Shown: positions 53,735-64,000 of the stretch, one piece after another
Layout of the letters: each line of letters begins with the position of its first letter
How positions within the stretch are numbered: the stretch's first letter is position 1
Source: Azolla caroliniana
Lineage: Eukaryota; Polypodiophyta
DNA: 64,000 nt
Assembly: GCA_043228905.1 (NCBI GenBank)
Contig: JBHGNT010000014.1
Span: 13,888,001-13,952,000, forward strand
Reading direction: 5' to 3'
Notes under the pieces: generated by a model
Databases searched by the model: none
What the model saw: the letters and a program-made list of their open reading frames with translations, nothing else
Told to the model about the DNA's origin: nothing
Position numbers and translations under genes: made by a program

Positions 53735-54148
53735 TTTCTTTTCGTAAATTAATGTTTTGTTATTAAAACAATATGATAATACAACCCTTGCTATCTTCAT
53801 TACATTATGAGTAGTGATAATGCATGGGAAACCCTCTCAAGTGTTGCAAAACTAGATGACATACCTCTATCTCCTCTCAGGACAACGTCCCCAAACAACA
53901 TAGTTGCGAAAATTGCCACATCAATTTCCCTTTCATCCTACAGAGTTGTGTTATCCCATGAAGTAAGTCAAACCAAAACCCATTTCTCATGGTCCGAATA
54001 AACCACATCCCCCAATACCTAAGGTACTCAAACACGACCTTATATGATAGTGCAGGCATGCCTTTATCGTCATCAATAAAACCCCGGTTAAAAGGTCACA
54101 GAATATTGCTTGTTATCGATGCCCAAATTTGTGATATAGCAACCCAAA
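53735..54148 (-). mobile_element. Retroposed sequence in the 3' LTR (copy 2)
   Basis: As 15990-16403, with the same flanking 15-bp repeat. Confidence 0.65.
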
Positions 54149-54843
54149 TTTCTTTCTATCTTTCTTTCTCTTCTTTTCTCTTTCTCTTCTTTTCCTACAA
54201 TTTGGCCCTCGCTTGTCTGCCACTCCGGCCGTCTCCGTCGTTGTCCGACCATCCGGGCTTGTTCGGTCCGGCCATGTTGTTTCGTCCATTGTCTATCCGT
54301 GCATCATTCATCCGTTCGTTCGTCCATGTCCATCCCACCGTATCTGTCTGTCCAACTGTGACTCCAACCATCCATCTATGTCTGTGTGCGGCCACTGTCC
54401 GGTGCCACCTGTTCGCCTTTCCAACCATCCATCTGTTGTTGTCTTTTCCGGCTTTGTTGTTGTTCGGTGTGCCTTCATGTCGTTCGGTCATTGCCCTCAC
54501 CATCTCTGTTTTTGTTTTCATCTTCAACTCCATCATTGTCTATTGTCATTGTCCAGCATCTCCTACGTTGTCACGAAAATACGACGAGGATACGTGAACT
54601 TGAGGCAGGACCCCAGGGCCTCCGACCAGAGAATATCAAATAGATTAAGAATTAGCCGAAATAAGAAAGATTGAAATTTTTCATTAACAATTAGAAAGAA
54701 AGATTACAATCAATCCCAAGATTGGGATTACAAAAGTTTAGCTTATGGAGATCACTAGAATAATAGATTAGAAGAAACTAAATATGGATTCAATATAAAT
54801 TTAGGGTTTTTAGCTTTGATAAGAGATTTTAGATTTTGAGAGA

Positions 54844-55480
54844 TATGGCTTCCATAGGGAAATTTAGGGTTTATGGCTTCTGTAAGGAAATTAGGGTTTT
54901 TGAGTGTTATGGCTTCCGTAGAGAATATTAGGGTTTTTGAGTGTTATGGCTTCCATAGGGAATTTAGGGTTTATGAGAGTTATGGCTTTCCTAAGATAAG
55001 GGAGCTGAGAAGGAAAAAGAAATTTAATGGAGAGAGAGAGAGAGTATAGGGGAAAAAATGGAATATATATGGAGTTCCCCGTTGATCATATGCATGTCCA
55101 CTTTTTGTTGCATGGCCTCTACTTTTAGTTGCATAGCTTTTTCTTTTAGTTGCATCTATTTTTAGTTGCATGGCTTTTTCTTTTAGTTGCATCTATTTTT
55201 AGTTGCATGGCTTTTTCTTTTAGTTGCATGCGACCGTCCACATGACCTTTTACTTTAGTTTTCTTCACTTCACTTTAATTAGCCACATGATCCTATCATC
55301 CGTTCAGTTTGCGTCCAACCTTGTTCAGTCGCCGGTTTCGTCCGGTTGCCGATTGGCGCCGCCTCATCGGCTCCACCGTCGGTTCCGGTTTGCTTACCGG
55401 CCGGTTTCCAATTTTGCTTACCGACCGGTTGCGATTTTGCTTACCAGTCGGTTCCAATTTTGCTTACCGGCCAGTTTTCG
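54844..55480. repeat. Minisatellite cluster (copy 2)
   Basis: Telomere-heptamer units 54844-54990, 36-bp units 55123-55229, 24-25-bp units 55388-55480. Unit numbers equal copy 1. Base changes include AGAATATTAGG for AGAAGATTAGG. Confidence 0.85.
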
Positions 55481-56675
55481 GTTTTTGGGAACTTGGCCAC
55501 CATCATCCATAAAGACAAAGTGGCCAAAGTGCTCTTAGCACAAATGAAAATGAGGGGTCTCAAAGTGCTTATATAGCCAAGGCCTTAAGTTTCCTATCTA
55601 TGTGGGATAAATCATTGTTCTTTTTTCCCTATCTTCTCAAACATCCATCTTTCTATAACATGCGATTAAGCTAATATAAAGTACTTATTTTATTATTTAT
55701 TTTTTACATAGTGTGAGAAGATTCACACGACAACTTTGTTTGACCATCGGTTTGGCTACCGCTTTCCAGCCTCTCTAGCCTTTTCGGTCTCTTTGTCGAG
55801 CACTATCCGGCCGCCACTCCGTTGCGGACTCTGTCACCATCTCTATCGGTTTCCATCCGTTTGAGTCTATGTTTATGTCTCTAGCTCCGTTGTACGACCA
55901 CCTTCTAGCGCCATCATTTTGTATTTGTCCGGCCCGTCCGTCTCTATCCGGCTGCATCTCCATCCTTGTTGGTTCATGCATGTGCGGTCCAACCTGTGTG
56001 GTAACCTCGTTCCATTTTGGTCATGTCCTTGTTCTGGTTCGATTGTGTCTAGTGCGCCAACATCTCCTTCTCCGCCTTCTACGACCCTTCTATGTTAACC
56101 AACTTTGGTTCTGGTTCTAATTCCAGTTCCGGATGTATTTGCATCACTTCTTCTAGAACCATCTCTTGTGCGTCCTCTGCACTTCTTGTTGGCCTCAGCT
56201 CCACACATTACTTCTTGTCTGGTAGTCTCCTGGTGGGCTTCACTTTTTCCCAATTCCGGTCTCGGCTATCTCTGTGTTTCTTCTTTTGGAACCATCTCCT
56301 GTGCATTCTCAGCACTTCCTACGGCCTTCACTCCACACACTATGTCTTCCTCTACAGTCTCCTGGTGGACTTCTCCTTCCGGTCGTGCTGGCACTGGTTC
56401 CCTCTGTTTTTTGTATCCAGAGTTTCTTTGTCGGTTCCTTCCTTGTCATTGTTCATCCGGCCATGTTTCTATTGTTGCATTTTGCAGCAAGCTTTCTGGA
56501 ACACTACATTGTCGCTAACCACACACTCGCACAAATGTCATTGCCATTCTCGCTTGCATAACGTCATCCTTTCTCGCATTCGCACACATACATCGTTGCC
56601 ATGTCTTTGCCGCATATTAGTCTTCGACTTCGTCTCCAAGGGGGGTCGCCTTAGTGTTCACCTTATCATACTAAC

Positions 56676-58633
56676 GTCGAAGGACCAAGTACTGTCGTTC
56701 TTCAAAGAGTTCTAGGCTTGAGTTGAAAGAGAGTCGGGTCGGAAGTTGAAGGTTGTTTGAATCGACAATTGTGGCAAATACAGAGGACAGTTCGAAGAGT
56801 AGTGCAAGTCCCAAGGTATTCAACTCGAGTATGCAGTGCCTAAGACCCCTGAGTTGAATAAACTTGCAGAGAGGATGAATCGGACGATCATGGAAAAACT
56901 GCCATGCAAAGCTGTCGAAATCATATTGGGTTGAGGCGATGTACACGGTTGTTTATCTTATCAACAGGTTTCCCTTAGTGCCTCTAAAAGGTGATGTCCC
57001 ACAGAGGGTGTGGACAGGTAAAGATGTCTCCTACCAACACTTGAGGGTGTTTGAATTCCTAGTATATATTCATGTAGCAAAGGATCGGAGGTCGAAGCTC
57101 GACAACAAGTTGAAACCGTGCATATTCCTGGGGTACTCAGAGGATGAGTTTGGGTACAGGTTGTGGGACCTTCTCGATAAGAAGGTTGTGAGGAGTCGAG
57201 ATATAGTGTTTATGGAAGACAAGACAATCAAAGACTAGAAACAGAAGCAGTGGGGGCGTCTTCTCGGCCGACTCCGAACACAGGATTAGACGACACGACA
57301 CAATCGACTGTTAGAAGACAACCAGTTGGAATAGCCGAATCCGAGATGGTCTGAGATGGTCAACTCGAAGCAACCGACTAATACATATGAGTTGGAGTCA
57401 ACAAAGCTACATGAATCTATTGAGGCATATGAGTCAGAGTCACTAGAACTCCAACAACCGACCAACATGCATGAACCCAAGCCGAATGAAGAGTCGGTAG
57501 AGACACCCGAACCTGAGCCGACAATGGAAGGCAGGCGATATCCACTCAGAGAAAGGAGAGCACCCACACGATACACCAATCAATATGTCCTCTTGATTGA
57601 TGAAGGTGGGCCGGAATGCTATGATGAAGCCATAGTCGATGAACACAAAGAGAAGTGGTTGAGTGCAATGCAAGAAGAAATAGAATCCTTGCACGGAAAT
57701 TATACTTACGACTTGGTGGAGCTACCAAAAGGTAAGAGAGCATCCAGGAATAAATGGTCTCCAAGGTGAAGACTAGAGAAGTCGACAGCACACCCAAATA
57801 TAAAGCACACATTCTGGTGAAGGGATTTCAACAAAAAAAGGGTGTCAACTTTGACAAGATATTCGCACCAATCGTGAAGATGACGTCCATTCGAACTGTG
57901 CTTAGCATAGCTGCCAATATGGATCTGGATATTGAACAGTTGGATGTCAAGACAACATTCTTGCATGGGGAGTTGGACAAAGAGATCTATATGCACTAGC
58001 TTGAAGGCTTTGTGGAGAAGGGAAAAGAGAACCTAGTGTGTCAATTGAAGAAAAGCTTGTATGGTCTAAAGCAAGCTCCATGCCAATGATACAAGAAGTT
58101 CGAATCCTTCATGCTAGAACATGGGTTCCATAAAACACAAGTTGATCACTGTGTGTTTGTAAAAAGGTATGATGATGATGACTTCTTGATTCTCCTATTA
58201 TATGTAGATGACATGTTAATAGTTGGACAGTACACAACGAAGATCATGAGCTTAAAGAGAACCTTAGGCAAATCGTTTGCCATGAAAGATCTTGGGTTGG
58301 CCAAACAGATCTTGGGGATGCACATAGTTGGGGATAAAATGAAGAAAGTGATATGGTTGTCACAAGAAAAATATGTGACAAAGATCTTGGAAAGATTCAA
58401 CAAACTGTGTTGCCGACAAACTGCAAAGCTAGTCAGTTTTGTGTTGTCGACAAACTACAAGTTGAATGCCAAGCAATGCCCAAAGGGGAGAAGGAAAAGG
58501 CCGAGATGAGGAAGGTACCATATGCCTCGGCCGTCAGCAGTTTAATGTATGTTATGGTCTGTATGAGGCTAGACATAGCGTTTGTTGTGGGAGTAGTAAA
58601 CCGATACATGAGTAATCTAGGAAGATATCACTG
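56676..58633 (+). pseudogene. Copia element E fragment (copy 2)
   Basis: As 18931-20888. Changes: EVDSTPK for EVDITPK, and IRTVLSIAAN for IRTMLSIAAN. Confidence 0.9.
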
Positions 58634-59809
58634 AGTAGTAGTCAATGAAGAAAATTTAGATTAACTTTTGTTGATTCGGCCATAAGCCGATCCACTTGTA
58701 ATTATACAACTTTAATTTTAGATTCAAATTGTAATCTAGGTTTACAAGGGAGAGAGGGGGGGGGAGATAACCCCAACAAATTGTACCCCATATAGAGTAG
58801 TCCTTTTACAGAGGAGGTTGTTGGCATGAAAGGCCAACACTACCCATTTTTATCTCTAGTGTGAACACATGAACCAGTTAGGGCTTAACTATTTAAAGCC
58901 CAGCTAAGTCATTGTGAAGAGAGAGAGAGATTTTGGATGGAATAAGCAAGTCTGCCTTTGAGTTTAAACACCAGGTCATTTGAAATAGGTAATATGTCGC
59001 ATTTTAAGAACTATTCGTCAAAAAAAGGCACAAATTAGGGCGATTCACAAAAAGGGGTGCCGCATGCGTAAAGGATTTTAAAAAATGTCCCAAAAATGTA
59101 TTGATTTCTAGCATGTACGAAAAGTGAGGTGTTCAAAAAAATGCCTAAATAACAAATATGCCAATATGACCAAAATGAATGTCCAAAATGACTAACACCA
59201 ATATTTATAGAAATTCATGAATCCAAATCTTGTTGTGCAATACAATATTTATAGTTAACACATCAAGACAATTGTTTTCCAAGTTTATGCCATCATCTTC
59301 ATACCCATTAGATGAATTAGTAGGAGTTACTTATGAGGTCTCATCCTCATCATCAATGGCAATTAATGCATTGTCTTCATCCAATTGCAATCCAACCTCA
59401 TCGAGGTTATAACTTATGAGTCATGCTTCTTGTTTGTCTTTGTGTTGTGTCTGAAGCCACATTCGAGATCCTCTTTAAATATCTTCATTGTGGTCTATCG
59501 CATATAACTTATTTTGGTCAAAGATAAGTCATACACTAGTATATAAACATTATCAAATGTAAGAGTAGATGTTCTTGATGCATTCTTTCTTCTTCACTTT
59601 TTGGTTATGATATTTAATTATGTACTTTCTATTTACAATATTTCATTATGTGAGAGAAACCTTCTACCAAAATCATTAGAATCTAAAAAGTGTTGTAAAG
59701 ATGTATTTTCGTTTTTCTTAGATTCTCATAGTAAGCCTTTGATTTCAAACAGAAATTCGATTCATTCCATCTAGATCTAACGCACTATGTCGAATTTTAC
59801 TCTATACAT

Positions 59810-61435
59810 CTAGAATTTGATGTAGTGCATCAGATTCCTATTATAAGTCTTGGAGTTTTTTTAAAAATTTTCATTAAAAAAATACTCTTGAATTTTCAAC
59901 TCAGACATAATGCATTGCATCGAATTCTAGCTATATAGACTAAAATATAATACATCGCATTGAATTTCAGTTGAAAAATCACTTTCAAAATATCTTTAAA
60001 AAATGAAAAAAAATTTAAAAATGGATTTTTGATGCACTGCATTGGATTTCAGTCGACAGTCCACTTTTTATTATTTGTTTCCAAATTTTTTGCCTTTTTT
60101 ATTTTTTATTTTTCCTATAAATAAATAAATAAAAATTGAAAAAATGGATTCAAACTTCTTTAATATTTTTTATTTTCCCATAAATAAATAAATAAAGACT
60201 GAAAAAATGGATTTTCAACGGAAATCTGATGCATTGCAACGGATTTCAATTGAAAGTCCACTTTTTCTTATTTGTTTCCGAAATTTCTTATTTTTTGTAT
60301 TTTTGTATTTTTCCCATAAATAAATAAATAAAGACTGACAAATGGATTTTCAATAGAAATACGATGCAATGCATCAGATTTCAGTTGAAAGTCCACTTTT
60401 TCTTATTTGTTTCTGAATTTTCTTATTTTCTGAATTCTTTTTTAATTTTGTTTGAATTTTTTTATTTTTCCCATAAATAAAAACAAAATTGAAAAAATAG
60501 ATTTTCAATAGAAATCTGATGCACTGTATTGGATTTTTGAAGAAAGTCCACTTTTTCTTATTTTTTTCCCGAATTTTCTTATTTTTTGAAATTGTTTTTT
60601 ATTTTGTATTAATGTTTTTATTTTTCCCATAAATAAAAAAATAATAATTGAAAAAATGGATGTTTTCAATAGAAATCCAATGCAATGCATTGGTTTTCAA
60701 TTCAAAAGCTAGTTTTTTTTATTTGTTTCCAAATTTTCTTAGTTTTTAAAAAAAAATTACAATTTGTTTGAAATGTTTTTGTATTTTTATTTGTTATTTT
60801 TCCCATAAATAAATAAATAAGTAATGAGAAAATGGATTTTCAATAGAAATTCACTACAGTACATCCTATTTTAGTTGAAATCCACTTTTGCTTATTTTTT
60901 TTCAAATTTTCTTATTTTTTTTACTTTTCCCATAAAAAATGTTTCAAATAATAAAAAACTTGGATTTCCAACTAGAGATTCCTGTTGGAAATCCATGATT
61001 TTTTTTATTTTCTTATATAATGTTGGTGATTTTGGCCCTTTAAAATGATGTATTTTAAATAGAAATCTGATGCACTCCATCGGATTTCCAATGAAAATCC
61101 AAGACTTTTCTTTTATTTTTTTCATTTATCATGGATTGTCAACTAAAATCCGATGCAGTGCATCATATTTCTGTTGAAAATGCAATATATTTTTTTATTA
61201 TTTCATTTTTTTATGAAAAAACTAAAAGAAATTTGGATTTTCAATTGAAATCCGATGCAGTGCATTAGATTTAAGTTGGAAATGCATTATTTTAAGTATT
61301 TTTATTTATTTATCGAAAAAATCAAAAACAATTGAAAAGAAAAAGGATTGTCAGCTAAAATCTGATGCACTACATCAATGTCTAGCTGTATAAACTAAAA
61401 TACGATGCAATGCATCGGATTTCAGTTGAAAAACC
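59810..61435. repeat. Palindromic array (copy 2)
   Basis: As 22065-23690. No length change despite long A/T runs. Confidence 0.8.
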
Positions 61436-61501
61436 ATTTATTTATTTATTTTATATGAGAAAAATAAAAAATAAAAAATATTGAAAAATAAAAGAGAGAA
61501 A

Positions 61502-61719
61502 TGGATTGCATTTAATACTAAGAGACAAATTCTATATAAATAGACATAAATTACGCATTGAAAAATTTGTTCAATGGGGTACCATTTTCAATAACAAATC
61601 AATAACAAAGTGGATTGCATTTAATACTAAGAGACACATTCTATCTAAATAGATATAAATTACGCATTGTAAAATTTGTTCAATGGGGTATCATTTTCAT
61701 AATTTGTAAAATCGAGGTT
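61502..61719. repeat. 109-bp tandem repeat (copy 2)
   Basis: As 23757-23974. Confidence 0.9.
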
Positions 61720-61874
61720 AATACAATTAAGCTTATGGTCTGTTCTTCTTTATCTTTGAATCTTGTTAATAGTGCATATTCATTCTTCTAGTCATCTGTA
61801 TTGTTATTTGTCTAACACTAACCTACAGATCCTCATCTTCCGATGCATAACATTTTCTTTATCTCATCACGCAC

Positions 61875-62315
61875 TACCATCATTTTTGTTTTATCCAAAT
61901 TATTATAGTTAGTCCACTACTTGGAAAAAAGCTTCTAATGCATACCATCAACATCATATGAAAAGGTAACCATGTCATCCAAATATAATAAGATAACTTG
62001 TTGCATAAGTTTTGGGGCATCTAATCCTTCTTCTCATGGAACGTTATTAACCACTTCTTCCAATTTATCAACGCATAAACCAAAGACAGTAGGTGATAAT
62101 GGACATCCTTGCTTAGTCCCCATGTTACTTAAAAAGTGTTCTAAGAAACCTTTATTAATTTTTAGCTAGCATCTAACTTGCTCATATAATCATGCAATAG
62201 CAACTCGATCCTCTAATGGCATGCCAATTTCCAACATTCTATTCCAAAGCTCACTTTGTGGTACTATATCAAATGTTTTTTTAAAATCAATAAAGCAACA
62301 AGTTGTTTGCAAGAA
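61875..62315 (-). pseudogene. LINE reverse transcriptase fragment (copy 2)
   Basis: As 24130-24570. Confidence 0.85.
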
Positions 62316-62871
62316 CAATATTATTCAAACGAGAGGTCAAAAAGGAAATGAAAAGCCTCATTGACCCATTGATAATGGATCATATGAGGTATTTGTATGT
62401 AATTATGAAGTATAATCATTAAATCTCTACCCCTAAGGTATGATGGAGGTATGTGTTTGTATGTAAAGGAAATTTGCCAATATTATTAGGGTCAACAATA
62501 ACTAACTTAGTGAAACTTCCACTAGAAGAAAGGAATGGTATGATCATTAGTTCGAATTTGTCTTCCCTTAGATGTTCCTCATCAATGTGATGCATAACCT
62601 ATCGTTTCTTAATGTGTTTATTGTACTATAAAACTTTGAAAATCGAAATTGGCAAACATGTCGGCATTGTAGTAAACCTTGTGTTTTTTGCAATCTTAGG
62701 CCATGTAGAGGAGTGAACGGGTTTGGGAATGCAACCATAACGTTTTAGTTTGAGGTCATGCACCCTACCCTTTTCTCCTACAAAGTATGGGTTTGTAAAA
62801 ATTCATTTTCCAACAATACTTCTTGGTTTTGGTTTGAGAACACGTCCCCTACGGGCTCCTAGTAATCATGT

Positions 62872-64000
62872 TTAGCAAGGGAGAAGGTCTATCGAAGAGA
62901 ACACATCATTGATCTCATAAAGCAGCTCCTCTTCGATGAGAACATCGGTTAAGCTAGTTAATTGCGAAGGTGAGGTTAAGCTGGTTAAGTCTGAAGGTGA
63001 GGAAGAAGATGATGTGGAAGACGACATTGTCTGGGAAACTTCGATCGACGGTGACATGCCCGATGAGCAACACGTTGTTTGCGCTTGAACCTGAGGAGCT
63101 ATATCTTGGCTGGGTGTCGGGAGGTACGCATCGGACTTCTTCTTCTTCTTCTTCATGGTGGGGTAGGACTCGTCGGTCATGAGCGAGTGGCGGACGATGT
63201 CGACAGGGAAGTTGAGTAAGGCCTTGGCGCCACGCATCTGGAGGGCAGCGCGGTCGTAGGCGAGCGCAGCGGCTTCCGCGGTGTCGAACGTGCCGAGCCA
63301 CAGGCGGGAGCCGTGGCGGGCGGAGTCCCGGATCTCGGCCGCAAACTTGCCCCAAGGCCGCCGGCGCACCCCGCGGTAGTGGCATCTCGGCCGGGGGCCA
63401 TGTGGCCGAGATGCCGATACGGGTGGGGCTGGCGGGCGTGTGCCTCCGGCTGGCACGGGCCATGTCGATGCCCTATCGTGGGTGCTCGGGATTTTCCCGA
63501 GCCTACTACACGAGACAATGCCACTAATGGTGGCGGGTGGCCGTGCATCGGCCACCTCCCCCATTCTTGGCGGGGCCCAGCCAGCCTTGGCCGCCTCCTT
63601 CAGAATGGCGTACAGAACCATGTCATCTGAGTCATTCTCATTCAAAGGTAAGCCATTGCTGCTGCTGCTGCCCTGGCTTGAGCCACTGAGGCAAGACCTG
63701 AGAGAAGTAGGGGTAGTCTGACATGATGATGATGCACATGATGATGATGATGATGATGATGATGGCGATGGCTTCTCAAGCTCATAATCCCTCCTGTAAT
63801 CCTTCCTCAGAGCGAGAGGAGTAATGGAAACCCTCCTTGCATCGGCTCTGCTCCTCTGCCCTCGTCTGATGGTGATGGAACCTGTGAATGCCTTCCTTTC
63901 CTGCTCAAACCCCTCCCCAAAGAGCTTGCTTCTGAGTATTTGTTGACCTAATCCTTGTGGGAAAGAACCTTCCCAAGAAGACCACGATGATTCTTCTTCT
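62872..64000 (-). CDS. ERF1-like AP2/ERF gene (copy 2, 5' end outside window)
   Basis: The open frame runs from the stop at 62872 to the window edge without interruption, covering residues from about 85 to 459 of the copy-1 protein. The AP2 domain is identical. Of the five substitutions seen in this span, three are silent (in codons for His, Phe and Ala) and two are replacements in the N-terminal extension: Ala127Thr and Gln130Arg. The start codon and promoter lie beyond the window. If the duplication is an assembly effect, this is the other allele of the same gene. Confidence 0.88.
   Translation of the reverse strand, partial: EEESSWSSWEGSFPQGLGQQILRSKLFGEGFEQERKAFTGSITIRRGQRSRADARRVSITPLALRKDYRRDYELEKPSPSSSSSSSSCASSSCQTTPTSLRSCLSGSSQGSSSSNGLPLNENDSDDMVLYAILKEAAKAGWAPPRMGEVADARPPATISGIVSCSRLGKIPSTHDRASTWPVPAGGTRPPAPPVSASRPHGPRPRCHYRGVRRRPWGKFAAEIRDSARHGSRLWLGTFDTAEAAALAYDRAALQMRGAKALLNFPVDIVRHSLMTDESYPTMKKKKKKSDAYLPTPSQDIAPQVQAQTTCCSSGMSPSIEVSQTMSSSTSSSSSPSDLTSLTSPSQLTSLTDVLIEEELLYEINDVFSSIDLLPC

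Larger units (their letters stand above)
48067..54199 (+). mobile_element. Copia element D (copy 2)
   Basis: 5' LTR 48067-48304, primer site 48305-48316, gag from 48468, DPGA protease site at 49443-49454, RT about 51819-52945, RNase H 52946-53380, 3' LTR 53443-54199. Same stops and frameshifts as copy 1. One RNase H change gives HFLHD. The CT tract near 53700 has one substitution and the same length. Confidence 0.93.
40058..64000. repeat. Large direct duplication, copy 2
   Basis: Second copy of 2313-26255, cut on the right by the window end. Features below are at copy-1 coordinates plus 37745; only differences are described. Confidence 0.97.

Noticed and set aside
1-64000. Endogenous pararetrovirus or other viral insertion
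   Set aside because: All reverse transcriptases seen are copia, gypsy or LINE type. No movement protein, coat protein or caulimovirid RT wording was found.
40058-64000. Ancient segmental duplication
   Set aside because: About 0.1% divergence with no indels is far too low for an old event. It must be very recent, allelic or artefactual.

Overview
This is nuclear DNA from a land plant, most likely a seed plant. It holds one intact host gene, an ERF1-type AP2/ERF transcription factor at 25127-26506 on the minus strand. That gene sits among nested, decayed LTR retrotransposons, LINE remnants, solo LTRs, AT-rich satellites and microsatellites. Plant hallmarks are the tRNA-iMet-type copia primer sites, the plant-specific ERF family, TTTAGGG-type telobox motifs and fragments of sucrose-phosphate synthase. 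I cannot name the species.

The dominant structure is a direct duplication. Bases 2313-26255 recur at 40058-64000 with a constant offset of 37745. I found no length difference and about two dozen substitutions by eye (roughly 0.1%). The second copy begins exactly after a run of 100 Ns (39958-40057). This is most simply an assembly duplication (a second haplotype or repeated contig placed behind a gap), although a very recent tandem segmental duplication is not excluded.

Layout. 1-4992: copia element A, broken by an LTR fragment, a non-autonomous LTR element (162-3089, perfect GCTAT target duplication) and a solo LTR. The non-autonomous element carries pieces of three host genes: sucrose-phosphate synthase, HSP70 and an F-box gene. 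4993-9720: two truncated copia elements, B (plus) and C (minus), abutting in opposite orientation. 10322-16454: copia D, nearly full length, with a solo LTR inside integrase and a retroposed fragment inside its 3' LTR. 16455-20888: minisatellites and copia E. 22065-23974: AT-rich array of diverged palindromes and a tandem duplication. 24130-24570: LINE fragment. 25127-26506: ERF gene. 26507-34855: microsatellites, diverged tandem repeats, another solo LTR and a LINE fragment. 34856-39957: a Ty3/gypsy chromovirus cut by the gap. 40058-64000: second copy of 2313-26255, ending inside the second ERF copy.

Most interesting: (i) the chromovirus has a Sushi/Tf-like organisation (coiled-coil gag, CCHC knuckle, a C-terminal chromodomain that looks closer to the HP1 type). 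Its primer-binding site is complementary to 12 nt of its own predicted mRNA 5' end, the signature of self-primed reverse transcription. This is unlike the tRNA-primed chromoviruses usual in flowering plants. (ii) The gene-capturing LTR element. (iii) The palindrome array. (iv) An ERF1-like protein with a long N-terminal extension. None of the retroelement coding regions is intact.
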